DNA of 64,000 nt from Hyphomicrobium sp. GTDB lineage: Bacteria > Pseudomonadota > Alphaproteobacteria > Rhizobiales > Hyphomicrobiaceae. The notes beneath the pieces were generated by a model. That model did not search any database. It had not been told where the DNA came from and worked only from the letters and a program-made list of their open reading frames with translations. The number at the start of each line of letters is the position of its first letter. Position 1 is the stretch's first letter. Position numbers and translations under genes: made by a program. This document shows, piece by piece, positions 46,665 to 55,803 of the stretch. The stretch lies in NCBI GenBank assembly GCA_003987725.1, contig RXJH01000008.1, positions 124,001-188,000 on the forward strand. Reading direction: 5' to 3'.

Positions 46665-48601
46665 TGACATCGTTTCTCCAAAGCGCGGTAGGCATCGCCC
46701 GGCCTTTGTTCGCGACCAGCACCGCCTATCCACAAGACCAGGCAGATGGCGAAAGGTCCGATTGGGGCTGGTTCCCTTCGCTGGCGATCTGGACCAGTGT
46801 CACTGTCGCCGCGGCTGCAGCCGCGGCCGAAGCCAATCGGTATGCGTTAGGCTGGGCGGCGCCGGTGTTCTACGCGTCCATTGCCCTGCTCGTACTGCCG
46901 CTCGCGGGCCGGCTGGTATGGCCTCAAACGTCACGGCTGGAACGAATAGCGCTTCTTCTTCTGGCGGCGTTAGGTCTCTTTCTCATCCGGATGATCCACG
47001 AGCCGACCGCGTTCCTTGATCACGACACGTTCCTGCACTGGGCGACGGCGAACGACATCATGAGGACGGGGCGTCTCTTCACACCGAACCCGCTGCTGCC
47101 GATTTCCCCTGTGTACCCTGGCCTCGAAATCGTGGCGACGGCGCTCTCAGAAATGTCTGGCCTTCCCATCTTCGTGTGCGCCCAGCTCCTGATGGCAATC
47201 GTGCGCCTCGTCTTCGTCGTCGCTTTGTTTCTCGTCTACGAGCGCATCTCCGGCTCGCCGCGCGTGGCGTCACTCGCAGTCGCGGTCTACATGGGTGCAT
47301 CGAGCTTCGTCTATTTTGACACCATGTTCTCGTATGGAAGCCTGGCGATATTCTTTCTAGTTCTCGCGTTGCTCATCGATGCCAGGATCGAGCAAACCGA
47401 CCGTTGGCTTCCGGTTCTGATTATTGCGTTACCCGTGTTGGCGGCGCTCGCCGTTACGCATCATCTAACGGCATTTATCGCCTCGCTGCTGTTGGCGGCG
47501 TTCGCAGCATTCGAAATCGCCAGCCGGAAATCATCGCGATCCGTCTTGCGGATTGTCACGCTGCCAGCCACTGCGCTGCTGCTCACCGCCGGTTGGAGCG
47601 CATGGACGGGCAATCCCACCGAGAGTTATCTCGGGCCTGTTTTCGACGGGGCAATCTCGGAAGCAACGCGTTTGCTTTCCTTCGGAGGAGGCCGCCTCCC
47701 ATTTGTCGCCGAAGACGGGACGACGGCGCCGTTATGGCTGCGCGAAATTACGATCTTATCGGTGCTGCTCATCTGCTTGGGACTGGCGACAAGCTTTTTC
47801 AGGGCGCTGGCCATTGCCGGTGTTCCGGTGCTGTGGGCACGTTTCCCCGCACAATGGCGCGAGCTTTTCAGATGGGACAACAATCGGCTCGTTGTTCTTA
47901 CCCTCGTTACGTTCGCCTATCCGTTGAGCATCATCCTGCGGATGACGCGCGCTGGCTGGGAAGTCGGTAATCGCATCGGCCCGTTCGCCTTCCTCGGTGT
48001 CGGCATCGTCGTTGCCATCGGGCTTGTCACGTTTTGGCAGGGGTGGTCGCAAAGCCGGCTGCGCGCCAGCACTATTGGTGCCGCGCTCGCCATCTGCGTT
48101 ATTGCAGGCGTCTTCAGTGGAAGCGGCAATTACATCCCGGGTAGCCCCGGCTATCAGGTAGCCGCGGATTCGTCTTCCATCGAACCGATGGCGATCAGCG
48201 CGGCAACGTGGACGCGGCAGTGGCTTGGGCCGCGCAATCGCTTCTTTTCGGATCGCGTCAATCGTTTGCTGCTCGCGACCTACGGCGGTCAGCAGGTGAT
48301 CACTACCCTCTACGACAAGTATGATCTCGGAGCCGTGGAATTCTCGGAGAGGTTTGGACCTCAGGAATTGGATGCGATCCGTCAGACGTCCTTGAGCTAC
48401 TTCCTGATCGACATGCGCCTCGCCGAGCAATTGCCGTTGATGGGATTCTATTTCGATCCGGGACCCGTCTACCGCAAGCCGCCGGATCCGCGCGTGCTTC
48501 AAAAGTTCAATGACATCGCCGGCGTTAACCGCGTCTTCGACAACGGGTACATGTCGATCATCAACGTCGCCACACTGAGGGATTCGCCTAATGCGCCGTA
48601 G
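46664..48601 (+). CDS. Large multi-spanning membrane protein (GT-C or polymerase-like)
   Basis: The 645-residue protein has a dozen or so hydrophobic segments, beginning near residue 45, and ends in a soluble tail of roughly 120 residues. The loop LDHDTFLHWATANDIMRTGRLF has a DHD, reminiscent of the catalytic first loop of GT-C glycosyltransferases, followed by PNPLLPISPVYPGLE. It could be the polymerase (Wzy) of this operon or a GT-C sugar transferase using lipid-linked sugars. I know no close named family. The start at 46664 overlaps the GT4 stop; GAGG lies five bases before. Confidence 0.75.
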   Translation: MTSFLQSAVGIARPLFATSTAYPQDQADGERSDWGWFPSLAIWTSVTVAAAAAAAEANRYALGWAAPVFYASIALLVLPLAGRLVWPQTSRLERIALLLLAALGLFLIRMIHEPTAFLDHDTFLHWATANDIMRTGRLFTPNPLLPISPVYPGLEIVATALSEMSGLPIFVCAQLLMAIVRLVFVVALFLVYERISGSPRVASLAVAVYMGASSFVYFDTMFSYGSLAIFFLVLALLIDARIEQTDRWLPVLIIALPVLAALAVTHHLTAFIASLLLAAFAAFEIASRKSSRSVLRIVTLPATALLLTAGWSAWTGNPTESYLGPVFDGAISEATRLLSFGGGRLPFVAEDGTTAPLWLREITILSVLLICLGLATSFFRALAIAGVPVLWARFPAQWRELFRWDNNRLVVLTLVTFAYPLSIILRMTRAGWEVGNRIGPFAFLGVGIVVAIGLVTFWQGWSQSRLRASTIGAALAICVIAGVFSGSGNYIPGSPGYQVAADSSSIEPMAISAATWTRQWLGPRNRFFSDRVNRLLLATYGGQQVITTLYDKYDLGAVEFSERFGPQELDAIRQTSLSYFLIDMRLAEQLPLMGFYFDPGPVYRKPPDPRVLQKFNDIAGVNRVFDNGYMSIINVATLRDSPNAP

Positions 48602-49391
48602 CCCAATCATGTGTGCAACGCTCGCGCTCGCAACCCTGGCGTCGCCTCTGCTTCCCGATGTGATGCGCATCCCGGTCGCCGTGCCGATGGTTCTGTTCGT
48701 GCCGGGCTTCGTTGCAACGAAGATCGCCTTCCCCGGTCAGCCTCTCGATTTGGAGCGTCTCGCGCTCGCAGTCGGCCTCAGCCTCGCAATGACTGTGCTC
48801 TCGGGCTTTGGCCTTCATCTGGTGGCGATGCTCAACGCAACGGGTTGGTCGATTGCCATCGGCGGGATAACGCTCCTGCTCCTGCCCTTCGCGGTGTGGA
48901 GCGATCCTTCCGGGCAAAGATTGCCGGCGTTCGACAAGCGTCAAAAGCGCTCGTTTTGCGGTGCCGCGCTGCTCGCGGTTTCTGCGTTGGTGTTGGCTGG
49001 CTACGGCTACCTTCAGCATATCGAGTTCCGCTTCACTGAACTCTGGATGGTTCCGGCTGGCGGATCGCTCTACGCGGTAGGCTTCACCAATAAACAGCAG
49101 CAGCGGGCATCCTACGATCTCGACATCGTCTCGAAAGACGGCGTGATTGCATCCTGGAACGGCATCGCCCTCGCAAATGGCGAGACATGGGTCCGCGTCA
49201 TTGACCTGCCAATCAAGCCAAACCTTCAGACGGAGCAGCGCATCGCCGCGCGTCTCCATAACCGCGCCGATCCCGTAGCAGCGATCGAGAAGGTCTGGGT
49301 ATCGATTCCTCCGCGCAGGATCAAATCACCATTGCAACTCAGCGCGATTGGCGGAGCCGACAAGAGCTTGCCGCAAGACGAGGTGCGATGA
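48591..49391 (+). CDS. DUF1616-like membrane protein
   Basis: This 266-residue protein has four hydrophobic segments in its first 140 residues, then an exposed beta-rich domain (FTNKQQQRASYDLDIVSKDG and ETWVRVIDLPI). The plan, membrane helices followed by an Ig-like domain, resembles DUF1616 proteins that accompany surface polysaccharide genes. It overlaps the preceding large membrane protein by 11 bases and the next GT4 by four, so the two membrane proteins probably work together. Confidence 0.72.
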   Translation: MRRSPIMCATLALATLASPLLPDVMRIPVAVPMVLFVPGFVATKIAFPGQPLDLERLALAVGLSLAMTVLSGFGLHLVAMLNATGWSIAIGGITLLLLPFAVWSDPSGQRLPAFDKRQKRSFCGAALLAVSALVLAGYGYLQHIEFRFTELWMVPAGGSLYAVGFTNKQQQRASYDLDIVSKDGVIASWNGIALANGETWVRVIDLPIKPNLQTEQRIAARLHNRADPVAAIEKVWVSIPPRRIKSPLQLSAIGGADKSLPQDEVR

Positions 49392-50632
49392 TGCGGATCT
49401 TGATGCTCAGTCAGTTTTTTCCGCCGATCATCGGTGGCGAAGAACGGCACGTCAAAGTGCTGAGCGAAGCGCTGGTGCGCAGAGGGCACGAAGTAAGCGT
49501 CGCGACGATCAGACAGGGAGATCAGCCGGAAGTCGAAGTCGAAGCCGGCGTGACGATCCACCGGCTGCAAGGATCTCTGCAACGCAACGCCGGTCTGTTT
49601 TCCGAAAGTCAGCGCCGCCACGCGCCGCCATTTCCCGATCCGGAGTTGATGTTCCGGCTTAACCGCATCGTCCGCGCCGAACAGCCCGATGTCGTTCATG
49701 CGCATAATTGGCTGCTCCATTCGTATCTGCCGTTGCAGCGAATCTACAAGAAGCGTCTGGTCGTGACGCTCCACGATTACGGCAGCGTCTGCGCCAAAAA
49801 GAACATGATCCGCCAAGGTTTGCCGTGCTCAGGACCGGCGCCTTTCAAGTGCCTGCCATGCGCGGGCCAGCACTACGGTGGCGTGAAGGGCGCGGTAACA
49901 TGGCTGACGAATGCATCGTTGGGACGCATGGGTCTCGGCCAGGTCGACGCGTTCATCGCAGTGAGCCAAGCCGTCGCCACCCGGTGCGGACTTGATCCTC
50001 GGTTCGATCAGTTCGAAATCATACCGACATTTCTTTCCGACGACGTCGGACAGCTGGCGGATGGACACGGCGAACGCCTCGATTTGCTGCCGAAGTCGGA
50101 CTTCCTGCTGTTCGTCGGCGACTTGATGCGCCTTAAGGGCGTTCACACACTGCTCGAAGCCTATCGCCGGATAGAAGCAGCGCCGCCTTTGGTACTCATA
50201 GGGCGCCACTGCAAAGACACGCCCGCCAGTTTGCCGAAAAACGTAACGGTGTTGAACAGCTGGCCTCACGCTGCGGTTCTGCACGCATGGAGTCGCTGCC
50301 TGTTCGGAATCGTACCGTCCGAAGGTCTCGAAACCTGCGGCACCGTGGTGATGGAGGCAAATGCCTTCGGCAAACCCGTCGTCGCGTGCCGCACCGGCGG
50401 TCTTTCCGAAACTGTTCTCGATGGCAAAACGGGCATTCTCGTGCCGCCGGGCGATGTCGAGGCGCTGCGTCACGCGCTGCTGACGATGCTCCAAGATCAC
50501 AGCCTGCGAGCGAGATTAGGTGCGGCGAGCCTCATCCACGCTGGCGCCTACATGACAAAAGCGGTCGTTCCTCGGATCGAGCGAATTTACGAAGGCAGCA
50601 CCTCGATGTCAGCTGCAGGGGGCCGACAGTGA
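49388..50632 (+). CDS. Family 4 glycosyltransferase
   Basis: The 414-residue GT-B enzyme starts MMRILMLSQFFPPIIGGEERHV. Motifs include DVVHAHNWLLHSYLP, a cysteine cluster (YGSVCAKKNM, LPCSGPAPFKCLPC) typical of some capsule GT4s, LLFVGDLMRLKGVHTLLEAY and the EX7E site GLETCGTVVMEANAFGKPVV. It resembles the previous GT4 only in fold. The stop overlaps the GTG of the next gene (GTGA). Confidence 0.92.
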   Translation: MMRILMLSQFFPPIIGGEERHVKVLSEALVRRGHEVSVATIRQGDQPEVEVEAGVTIHRLQGSLQRNAGLFSESQRRHAPPFPDPELMFRLNRIVRAEQPDVVHAHNWLLHSYLPLQRIYKKRLVVTLHDYGSVCAKKNMIRQGLPCSGPAPFKCLPCAGQHYGGVKGAVTWLTNASLGRMGLGQVDAFIAVSQAVATRCGLDPRFDQFEIIPTFLSDDVGQLADGHGERLDLLPKSDFLLFVGDLMRLKGVHTLLEAYRRIEAAPPLVLIGRHCKDTPASLPKNVTVLNSWPHAAVLHAWSRCLFGIVPSEGLETCGTVVMEANAFGKPVVACRTGGLSETVLDGKTGILVPPGDVEALRHALLTMLQDHSLRARLGAASLIHAGAYMTKAVVPRIERIYEGSTSMSAAGGRQ

Positions 50633-52236
50633 AGATCTGCGTGGTCGTCGGAAAAACCTGCGCGCGAGAGTGGCACCGAATGTTGGTGGCGCGGCTGCTC
50701 GAAGAAGGGCACGACATCGCGCTGTTCGTTTCCGATGTCGATGCTTCGCTTCCGGCCGCTTTGTCAATGACGCTGACATTCGAGCGGCTCGTCTACGGCA
50801 TCTCCGGGAAATCGCTCATCGCTTCGATTGGCTCCGATGAGGGTGAACTCGGAGCGCTCGCGCGTGTGCAGGAAAAGTCCGGATTGTTCGACGTCGTCGT
50901 GCGCCTCGATGGAGCCGAAACAAATGCGCCAAAGGGACGGCGCGTCGTCCGTCCGCTCTTCAATGGCATTCCCTCGGAGGCCGGTGCGCTCGACGCCGCG
51001 CTCGATGAAAGGGAACTCGCGATCGCCGTCGAGGAACTCGCGCGTCCAGATGCAAATTCCAAAGCCTATGCTGTCGAAACCGAGCTGCCGGCAATTCTCA
51101 GCAAGACCTTGAACGACGCCTGCGGCCGCATGATCGATCTTCTGGCCTGGGAATGCGAGAGCACACCGTTGCGGCCGGGCGGCGCTCTGACCTCGAATTC
51201 TGCAGGGGGCAATCGAGCCGCAACATCACCGGCACGGCCAATCGTATTGCATGCCGTCACAACGTTGAGCCGTCGCTTGACGCGCCGATTGGATACGCTC
51301 GCCCGCGGCGGCGATCGATGGGCGATTGCCTGGCGCGACGCAGCCCGAACACCTTTCGATCCCAGCGGCGGCGCAACGACAATTGCATACCAACGCATCG
51401 CCGATGATGGCCGGCGGTTCCTCGCTGATCCATTCCCTGTCGTTGCTCACGACCATGCTTGGATCTTCTGCGAGGAATACCCATACGCGACGGGTAAGGG
51501 CATCATTTCGGTGATTGATCTGAACGATCCGAAGATGCCGGCGCGACCGGTCATCGAGGAACCGCATCACTTGTCCTATCCGATGATATTCATCGACGGC
51601 GGGCAGTGGTGGATGATACCCGAAGCCGGCGCGAGCAACCGGATTTCTCTCTATCGCTGCGAGGCCTTTCCTCACAAATGGGTCCGCGAGACTGTGCTCA
51701 TCGAGAACGTCGCGGCTTCCGACCCCACGCTCTATCGCGATAAGCGCGGATATTGGCTGTTCTTCACCCTCTGCGCCGGAAGCGGATCGCCGTCCGACCG
51801 CCTTTGTCTCTTTCATTCGCCGTCGTTGCGAGGCCCCTGGGCGCCGTGCGGAGCGCAACCGCTGGCAATCGATCCCAAAACCTCGCGACCGGCCGGACAC
51901 ATCATCGATGCGCGCGGCACACTCTATCGGCCCGCTCAGGACTGCATGCGGCGATACGGCGGCGCGATGGTCTGGAGCCGCTTCACCCTGCCCGGCGATC
52001 ACCCGTTCTCGCAGGTTGAAGTTGGAACGCTGCGCCCACGCGACGGCCGAGCGCTTCTGGGTGGCCATACTTACAACCGTTTCGGATCCATCGAGGCGGT
52101 CGACATATTCGGCGCCCCGCGCAGCGATCTCGTCGAGTTCGTCTACGAAACCACGGCCGTTACGAGGGGCTCCGAGTCTGGCGCAGCAAAGCAAGTCATC
52201 GAACGCTGTGAGGAGCAGACATATGCCTCCAACTAA
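50629..52236 (+). CDS. GINT1-like beta-propeller protein with formyltransferase-like N-terminus
   Basis: The 535-residue protein starts at a GTG overlapping the previous stop (GCAGGGGGCC before it). Residues 1-190 read VKICVVVGKTCAREWHRMLVARL and resemble a formyltransferase-type Rossmann domain. The C-terminal 300 residues match the propeller family found at the N-terminus of plant glucosamine inositolphosphorylceramide transferase (GINT1-like): FLADPFPVVAHDHAWIFCEEY, KGIISVIDL, HHLSYPMIFIDGGQWWMIPE and ASDPTLYRDKRGYWLFF. Such proteins occur in bacterial polysaccharide clusters with no proven activity. Sugar binding or transfer is inferred. It overlaps the next gene by 14 bases. Confidence 0.8.
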   Translation: MKICVVVGKTCAREWHRMLVARLLEEGHDIALFVSDVDASLPAALSMTLTFERLVYGISGKSLIASIGSDEGELGALARVQEKSGLFDVVVRLDGAETNAPKGRRVVRPLFNGIPSEAGALDAALDERELAIAVEELARPDANSKAYAVETELPAILSKTLNDACGRMIDLLAWECESTPLRPGGALTSNSAGGNRAATSPARPIVLHAVTTLSRRLTRRLDTLARGGDRWAIAWRDAARTPFDPSGGATTIAYQRIADDGRRFLADPFPVVAHDHAWIFCEEYPYATGKGIISVIDLNDPKMPARPVIEEPHHLSYPMIFIDGGQWWMIPEAGASNRISLYRCEAFPHKWVRETVLIENVAASDPTLYRDKRGYWLFFTLCAGSGSPSDRLCLFHSPSLRGPWAPCGAQPLAIDPKTSRPAGHIIDARGTLYRPAQDCMRRYGGAMVWSRFTLPGDHPFSQVEVGTLRPRDGRALLGGHTYNRFGSIEAVDIFGAPRSDLVEFVYETTAVTRGSESGAAKQVIERCEEQTYASN

Positions 52237-53197
52237 AGGCGTCTCTGCAATCATTTGCGTCCACTCGAGCCAGCGATGGCAGGCGATGCACGAAGCCGTG
52301 CGCTCGATCCGGGATCAGACCGAACCGGTGACTGAGATTATTGTCGTCGTCGATCACAATCCCATCCTGCAAGCGCGGCTCGAAGCGGCGCTGCCGGACG
52401 TGAAGATCATTCCCAACGCCGAAGAACGAGGCCTGTCCGGCGCGCGCAATACAGGCATCGCCAACGCGAATGGCGCGCTATTGTTGTTCCTCGATGATGA
52501 TGCCGCGCTCGAAAAGGATTGGCTTCGGAAGATCTCGGAGCATTTTCGGTACGGACATATTCTGGGCGTCACAAGCCGCATCGTGCCGTCTTGGGAAGGC
52601 GCACGCCCGCCGTGGTTTCCCGACGAATTCCTCTGGGCGATCGGCTGCACATATCAAGGGATGAAACCGGGGCGCGTCCGAAATCTCATTGGCGCGTCGA
52701 TGTGCATATCGAGGACAGTGTTCGAAACGGTCGGCGGTTTCCACCACAGTCTCGGCCGTGCGGCGACTGGCCTGCCGATGGGCTGCGAGGAAACCGAACT
52801 CTGCATTCGTGCCGGCCGCGCTTTTCCGGATGGCGAATTTAGATTTGATGACGCGCCTTCGACCGCGCACTTGGTTGGAGGCGAAAGGCTGACATTGCGT
52901 TATTTCCTGCGCCGCTGCTTCGCAGAAGGATCTTCGAAGGCGGTGCTCGCCGCACTTGCAACCTCGGCGCACGCTCTCGCCGACGAGCGCCGTTACGCCC
53001 TGCGGACATTGCCGCGCGGTGTACTCCGAGGCTTGGGCGATGCCCTCCGTGGCGACGTCACCGGAATTTTCCGGGCAACTGCCATTGTCAGCGGTTTTAC
53101 GGCCACCGCGCTTGGCTACTTGACGGGAAAGCACGCCCTGCGAGCCCGCCCGTCCATCTCGAAGCTGAGCCCGCTCGAATCCGAGAGAGCGCCATGA
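52223..53197 (+). CDS. Family 2 glycosyltransferase
   Basis: The 324-residue GT2 starts MPPTKGVSAIICVHSSQRW; GAGGAG lies before the ATG. Motifs are ITEIIVVVDHN-like TEIIVVVDHNPI, ERGLSGARNTGIANANG and the metal site LLFLDDDAALEKDW, then GGFHHSLGR and MGCEETELCIRAG. The C-terminal 60 residues have a hydrophobic stretch (FRATAIVSGFTATALGYL). It overlaps both neighbours, so it is part of the coupled run. Confidence 0.92.
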   Translation: MPPTKGVSAIICVHSSQRWQAMHEAVRSIRDQTEPVTEIIVVVDHNPILQARLEAALPDVKIIPNAEERGLSGARNTGIANANGALLLFLDDDAALEKDWLRKISEHFRYGHILGVTSRIVPSWEGARPPWFPDEFLWAIGCTYQGMKPGRVRNLIGASMCISRTVFETVGGFHHSLGRAATGLPMGCEETELCIRAGRAFPDGEFRFDDAPSTAHLVGGERLTLRYFLRRCFAEGSSKAVLAALATSAHALADERRYALRTLPRGVLRGLGDALRGDVTGIFRATAIVSGFTATALGYLTGKHALRARPSISKLSPLESERAP

Positions 53198-54501
53198 CCA
53201 GCTATGTTCGGCATTATTCCAACCGCATCGGCTCGGGCCTGGTCGTTCATCGCCTCCTATTGGCCAACGCCGGCTTTTTGACAGTCGCCGCTGCCGCGAG
53301 CGCACTGCTCGGATTTGTCTTCTGGCTATGGACCGCTCGCAGCCTTCCACCCGAGCAGCAGGGATTGGCATCGGCAACGGTCTCAACGATGAACATGCTC
53401 GCCTTCCTGGGCGAATTCGGCTTCGGCACGCTGCTGATGGGTCGCCTCAAATCCGACGAAGGTTCACGCGGACTGATGACGGCCGCGGTCGTGTGCAGCT
53501 TCGCCAGCAGCTTGGCGGCAGCGCTGCTTTTCATTTTCTTCAGTAGCGACCTGTCGCCAAAGCTACGCGACATCATTCAGGATCATCGCACTCTTTTTAT
53601 CGTCGGCGTCGTCACGACGGCCGTCGCAATGACCGCCGACGGCGCCGCGATCGGTCTCCTCGCCAGTTGGGCAAGAATGCTCCGCGAGATCGTATTCTCC
53701 GTCCTCCGATTGCTCTTTCTCCTGCTTATCTTTGAGTATTCCGGCATCCCGCAACCAGCAACGGTCGTCGCGGTATGGATCGCCGCGCTTTTTGCATCGC
53801 TAGCTTGCACGTTCGGCGGTTATGCATTCCGTCAGCGCAATGCGCTCGTCCATCCTGACTTTCCGGAACTTGGAAAGTTCACCGGTGATATTCTCGGGCA
53901 TCACGCACTGAACCTCGGCGCACTGGGCCCGTCGATCGCACTACCCTTTCTCGTGACCGAGGTGCTCTCACCAACCGTGAACGCGGTGTTCTACATCACG
54001 TGGATGTTGTTGCAGGCAGCCATGCTGGTTCCGTCGGCGGTGGCGACAGCGCTGTTCGCAATCTCATCCGCCAATCCCGAAGCGGCGATCGTCCGCCTTC
54101 GCTTCTCCTTGCAAATATCCGCCCTGTTTGGGGTTGTCGCCGGCATTGGATGCTATGTCTTTTTGCAACCCATGCTTGGCTTCTTCAACGCGGCCTATCC
54201 GGCGATAGCAGGATCAAGCCTCGACTGGCTCGGCTTCAGTCTGCTGCCAATCATGATCAAGTTTCACTACATCGCAGTCATGCGTTTGCGGCGCCGCATG
54301 ATGACCGCAGCGCTGTTGGTCGGAGCCGGCGCTCTACTCGAACTCGCCGCGGCTGTCTTCGGCGGGACTGAGGATGGCCTTGCCGGACTTGCGAGTCTCT
54401 GGATGGCGGCAATCATTGTGCAAGCCTGCGTGCAGCTACCGACCATTCTCGGCGCCGCGCGCTGGAGCCTCCGTCAGCAAGCACCGGCAACGCAGACGTA
54501 A
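53194..54501 (+). CDS. Polysaccharide flippase (Wzx/MOP-type)
   Basis: The 435-residue integral membrane protein has about 12-14 hydrophobic segments. The first ones (LLLANAGFLTVAAAASALLGFVFWLW followed by ARSLPPEQQGLASAT) fit the start of Wzx/MATE-like oligosaccharide flippases, which carry lipid-linked repeat units across the inner membrane. The ATG overlaps the preceding stop. A flippase here implies a Wzx/Wzy-like route, although no clear Wzy or copolymerase is identified. Confidence 0.85.
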   Translation: MTSYVRHYSNRIGSGLVVHRLLLANAGFLTVAAAASALLGFVFWLWTARSLPPEQQGLASATVSTMNMLAFLGEFGFGTLLMGRLKSDEGSRGLMTAAVVCSFASSLAAALLFIFFSSDLSPKLRDIIQDHRTLFIVGVVTTAVAMTADGAAIGLLASWARMLREIVFSVLRLLFLLLIFEYSGIPQPATVVAVWIAALFASLACTFGGYAFRQRNALVHPDFPELGKFTGDILGHHALNLGALGPSIALPFLVTEVLSPTVNAVFYITWMLLQAAMLVPSAVATALFAISSANPEAAIVRLRFSLQISALFGVVAGIGCYVFLQPMLGFFNAAYPAIAGSSLDWLGFSLLPIMIKFHYIAVMRLRRRMMTAALLVGAGALLELAAAVFGGTEDGLAGLASLWMAAIIVQACVQLPTILGAARWSLRQQAPATQT

Positions 54502-54517
54502 GGGCGAGGTGGCCGCG

Positions 54518-55735
54518 ATGAACAGCGCATTCGCAACTCTTTACCGAGGTTTTTTGATCGCCTTTCTATGTCTGGCGGCTTCCGCCTCGAACGGCGCGAA
54601 GGGAGAACAGGCGTCGTCCTTTGTGACCGTCAAGGACACACATTTCGAACTCGACGGCGCTCCGTTCTCCGTCGCCGGCGTGAACAATCACTATCTTCCC
54701 TACGGATCTCGCGACGAGGTCATCCGTGTGCTCGATGACGCGGTGGCCATGAAGGCCAACGTCGTGAGAACATTTATCCAGCCGGTAATCGGTTCGCTGC
54801 ACGGAGCGATGCCGACGATCTGGAACTGGAGGAGCACGGCCGACACGAGCAACCTCAACGTCCATGGCGTCTACATGCTTTCCTGGGATGCTCAGCAGGC
54901 GCGGATGGCTGTCAACGATGGTCCAAATGGGCTTCAGCGCATCGACTTCCTGCTCGATGAAGCGAAGAAACGTGGTCTTAAAGTCATCATCGCCTTTCTC
55001 GATTTCTGGTCTTACACGGGCGGCGCGCAACAGATGCGGGCTTGGTACGGCAGCGACGACGTCTATTCCTTCTTCGCCGAGGACGCCCGCACGATCGCCG
55101 ACTACAAGCGGTGGGTTGAGACCGTCATCACCCGCGTCAACAGCATCAATGGCATCCGCTACGCCGCCGATCCGACGATCTTCTCCTGGGAGCTGATGAA
55201 CGAGCCGGATATCCATCCTGAGGCGTTATTGAAGTCATGGCTCACGGAAATGGCGATCTTCGTCAAATCGCTGGATCCCGATCATTTGCTCGCCAGCGGC
55301 CATAGCAATCCAAACGGTGAATTCCCAGATATGGAAATAAGCCAAATCGATTTTGGCACCTGGCACGGCTATCCGCGATGGAATGGAATTACGCCTGACG
55401 AGATGAATGAGCGCATTCGCGCATTTTGTTCCGCTGGCGCCGCATTCAATAAGCCTGTGATGCTTGAGGAGTTCGGTTGGTCGGCGGCGCACGCGGATCA
55501 GATTGACGTTTACCGCAACTGGATGGATGCGCTTTACAATAGTGATTGCGCGGGGTGGGTCGTCTGGAGGCTTGTTTCGCGCCAGGATGGCGGCCAATTC
55601 CCGGACGACCCCGTCGACGGTTTCGATATTCATAATGACGGTGGTCCATTGTGGAATTTGATGCGGGACGCCGCCGAAAAACAAATAGCGAAGCCGAACC
55701 AGATTAAATTGCTGGCAATTCCGTCAACGAAATAG
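54518..55735 (+). CDS. Secreted GH5-like glycoside hydrolase
   Basis: The 405-residue protein begins with a signal peptide (MNSAFATLYRGFLIAFLCLAASA). The mature enzyme resembles GH5 mannanase/cellulase enzymes: ELDGAPFSVAGVNNHYLP, then the acid/base Glu229 in SWELMNEPD and the nucleophile Glu318 in MLEEFGWSAAH. Within a polysaccharide operon such enzymes trim or release the polymer, or clear misplaced chains from the periplasm. The bond cleaved is unknown. AGGGCGAGG lies upstream of the chosen ATG; the frame is open further up inside the flippase gene. Confidence 0.87.
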   Translation: MNSAFATLYRGFLIAFLCLAASASNGAKGEQASSFVTVKDTHFELDGAPFSVAGVNNHYLPYGSRDEVIRVLDDAVAMKANVVRTFIQPVIGSLHGAMPTIWNWRSTADTSNLNVHGVYMLSWDAQQARMAVNDGPNGLQRIDFLLDEAKKRGLKVIIAFLDFWSYTGGAQQMRAWYGSDDVYSFFAEDARTIADYKRWVETVITRVNSINGIRYAADPTIFSWELMNEPDIHPEALLKSWLTEMAIFVKSLDPDHLLASGHSNPNGEFPDMEISQIDFGTWHGYPRWNGITPDEMNERIRAFCSAGAAFNKPVMLEEFGWSAAHADQIDVYRNWMDALYNSDCAGWVVWRLVSRQDGGQFPDDPVDGFDIHNDGGPLWNLMRDAAEKQIAKPNQIKLLAIPSTK

Positions 55736-55803
55736 AATTTGAAGGCATTTATAATAGAACGAATTTTGCAATATTTGATTTTTTGAAAAATTTGGGCGAG
55801 ACA
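55736..55803 (+). promoter_or_regulatory. AT-rich gap with a perfect -10 box
   Basis: TATAAT occurs at 55750-55755 in an unusually AT-rich 68-base gap, the largest inside the operon. No good -35 box stands at the right distance. It may allow separate transcription of the methyltransferase gene. Confidence 0.3.
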
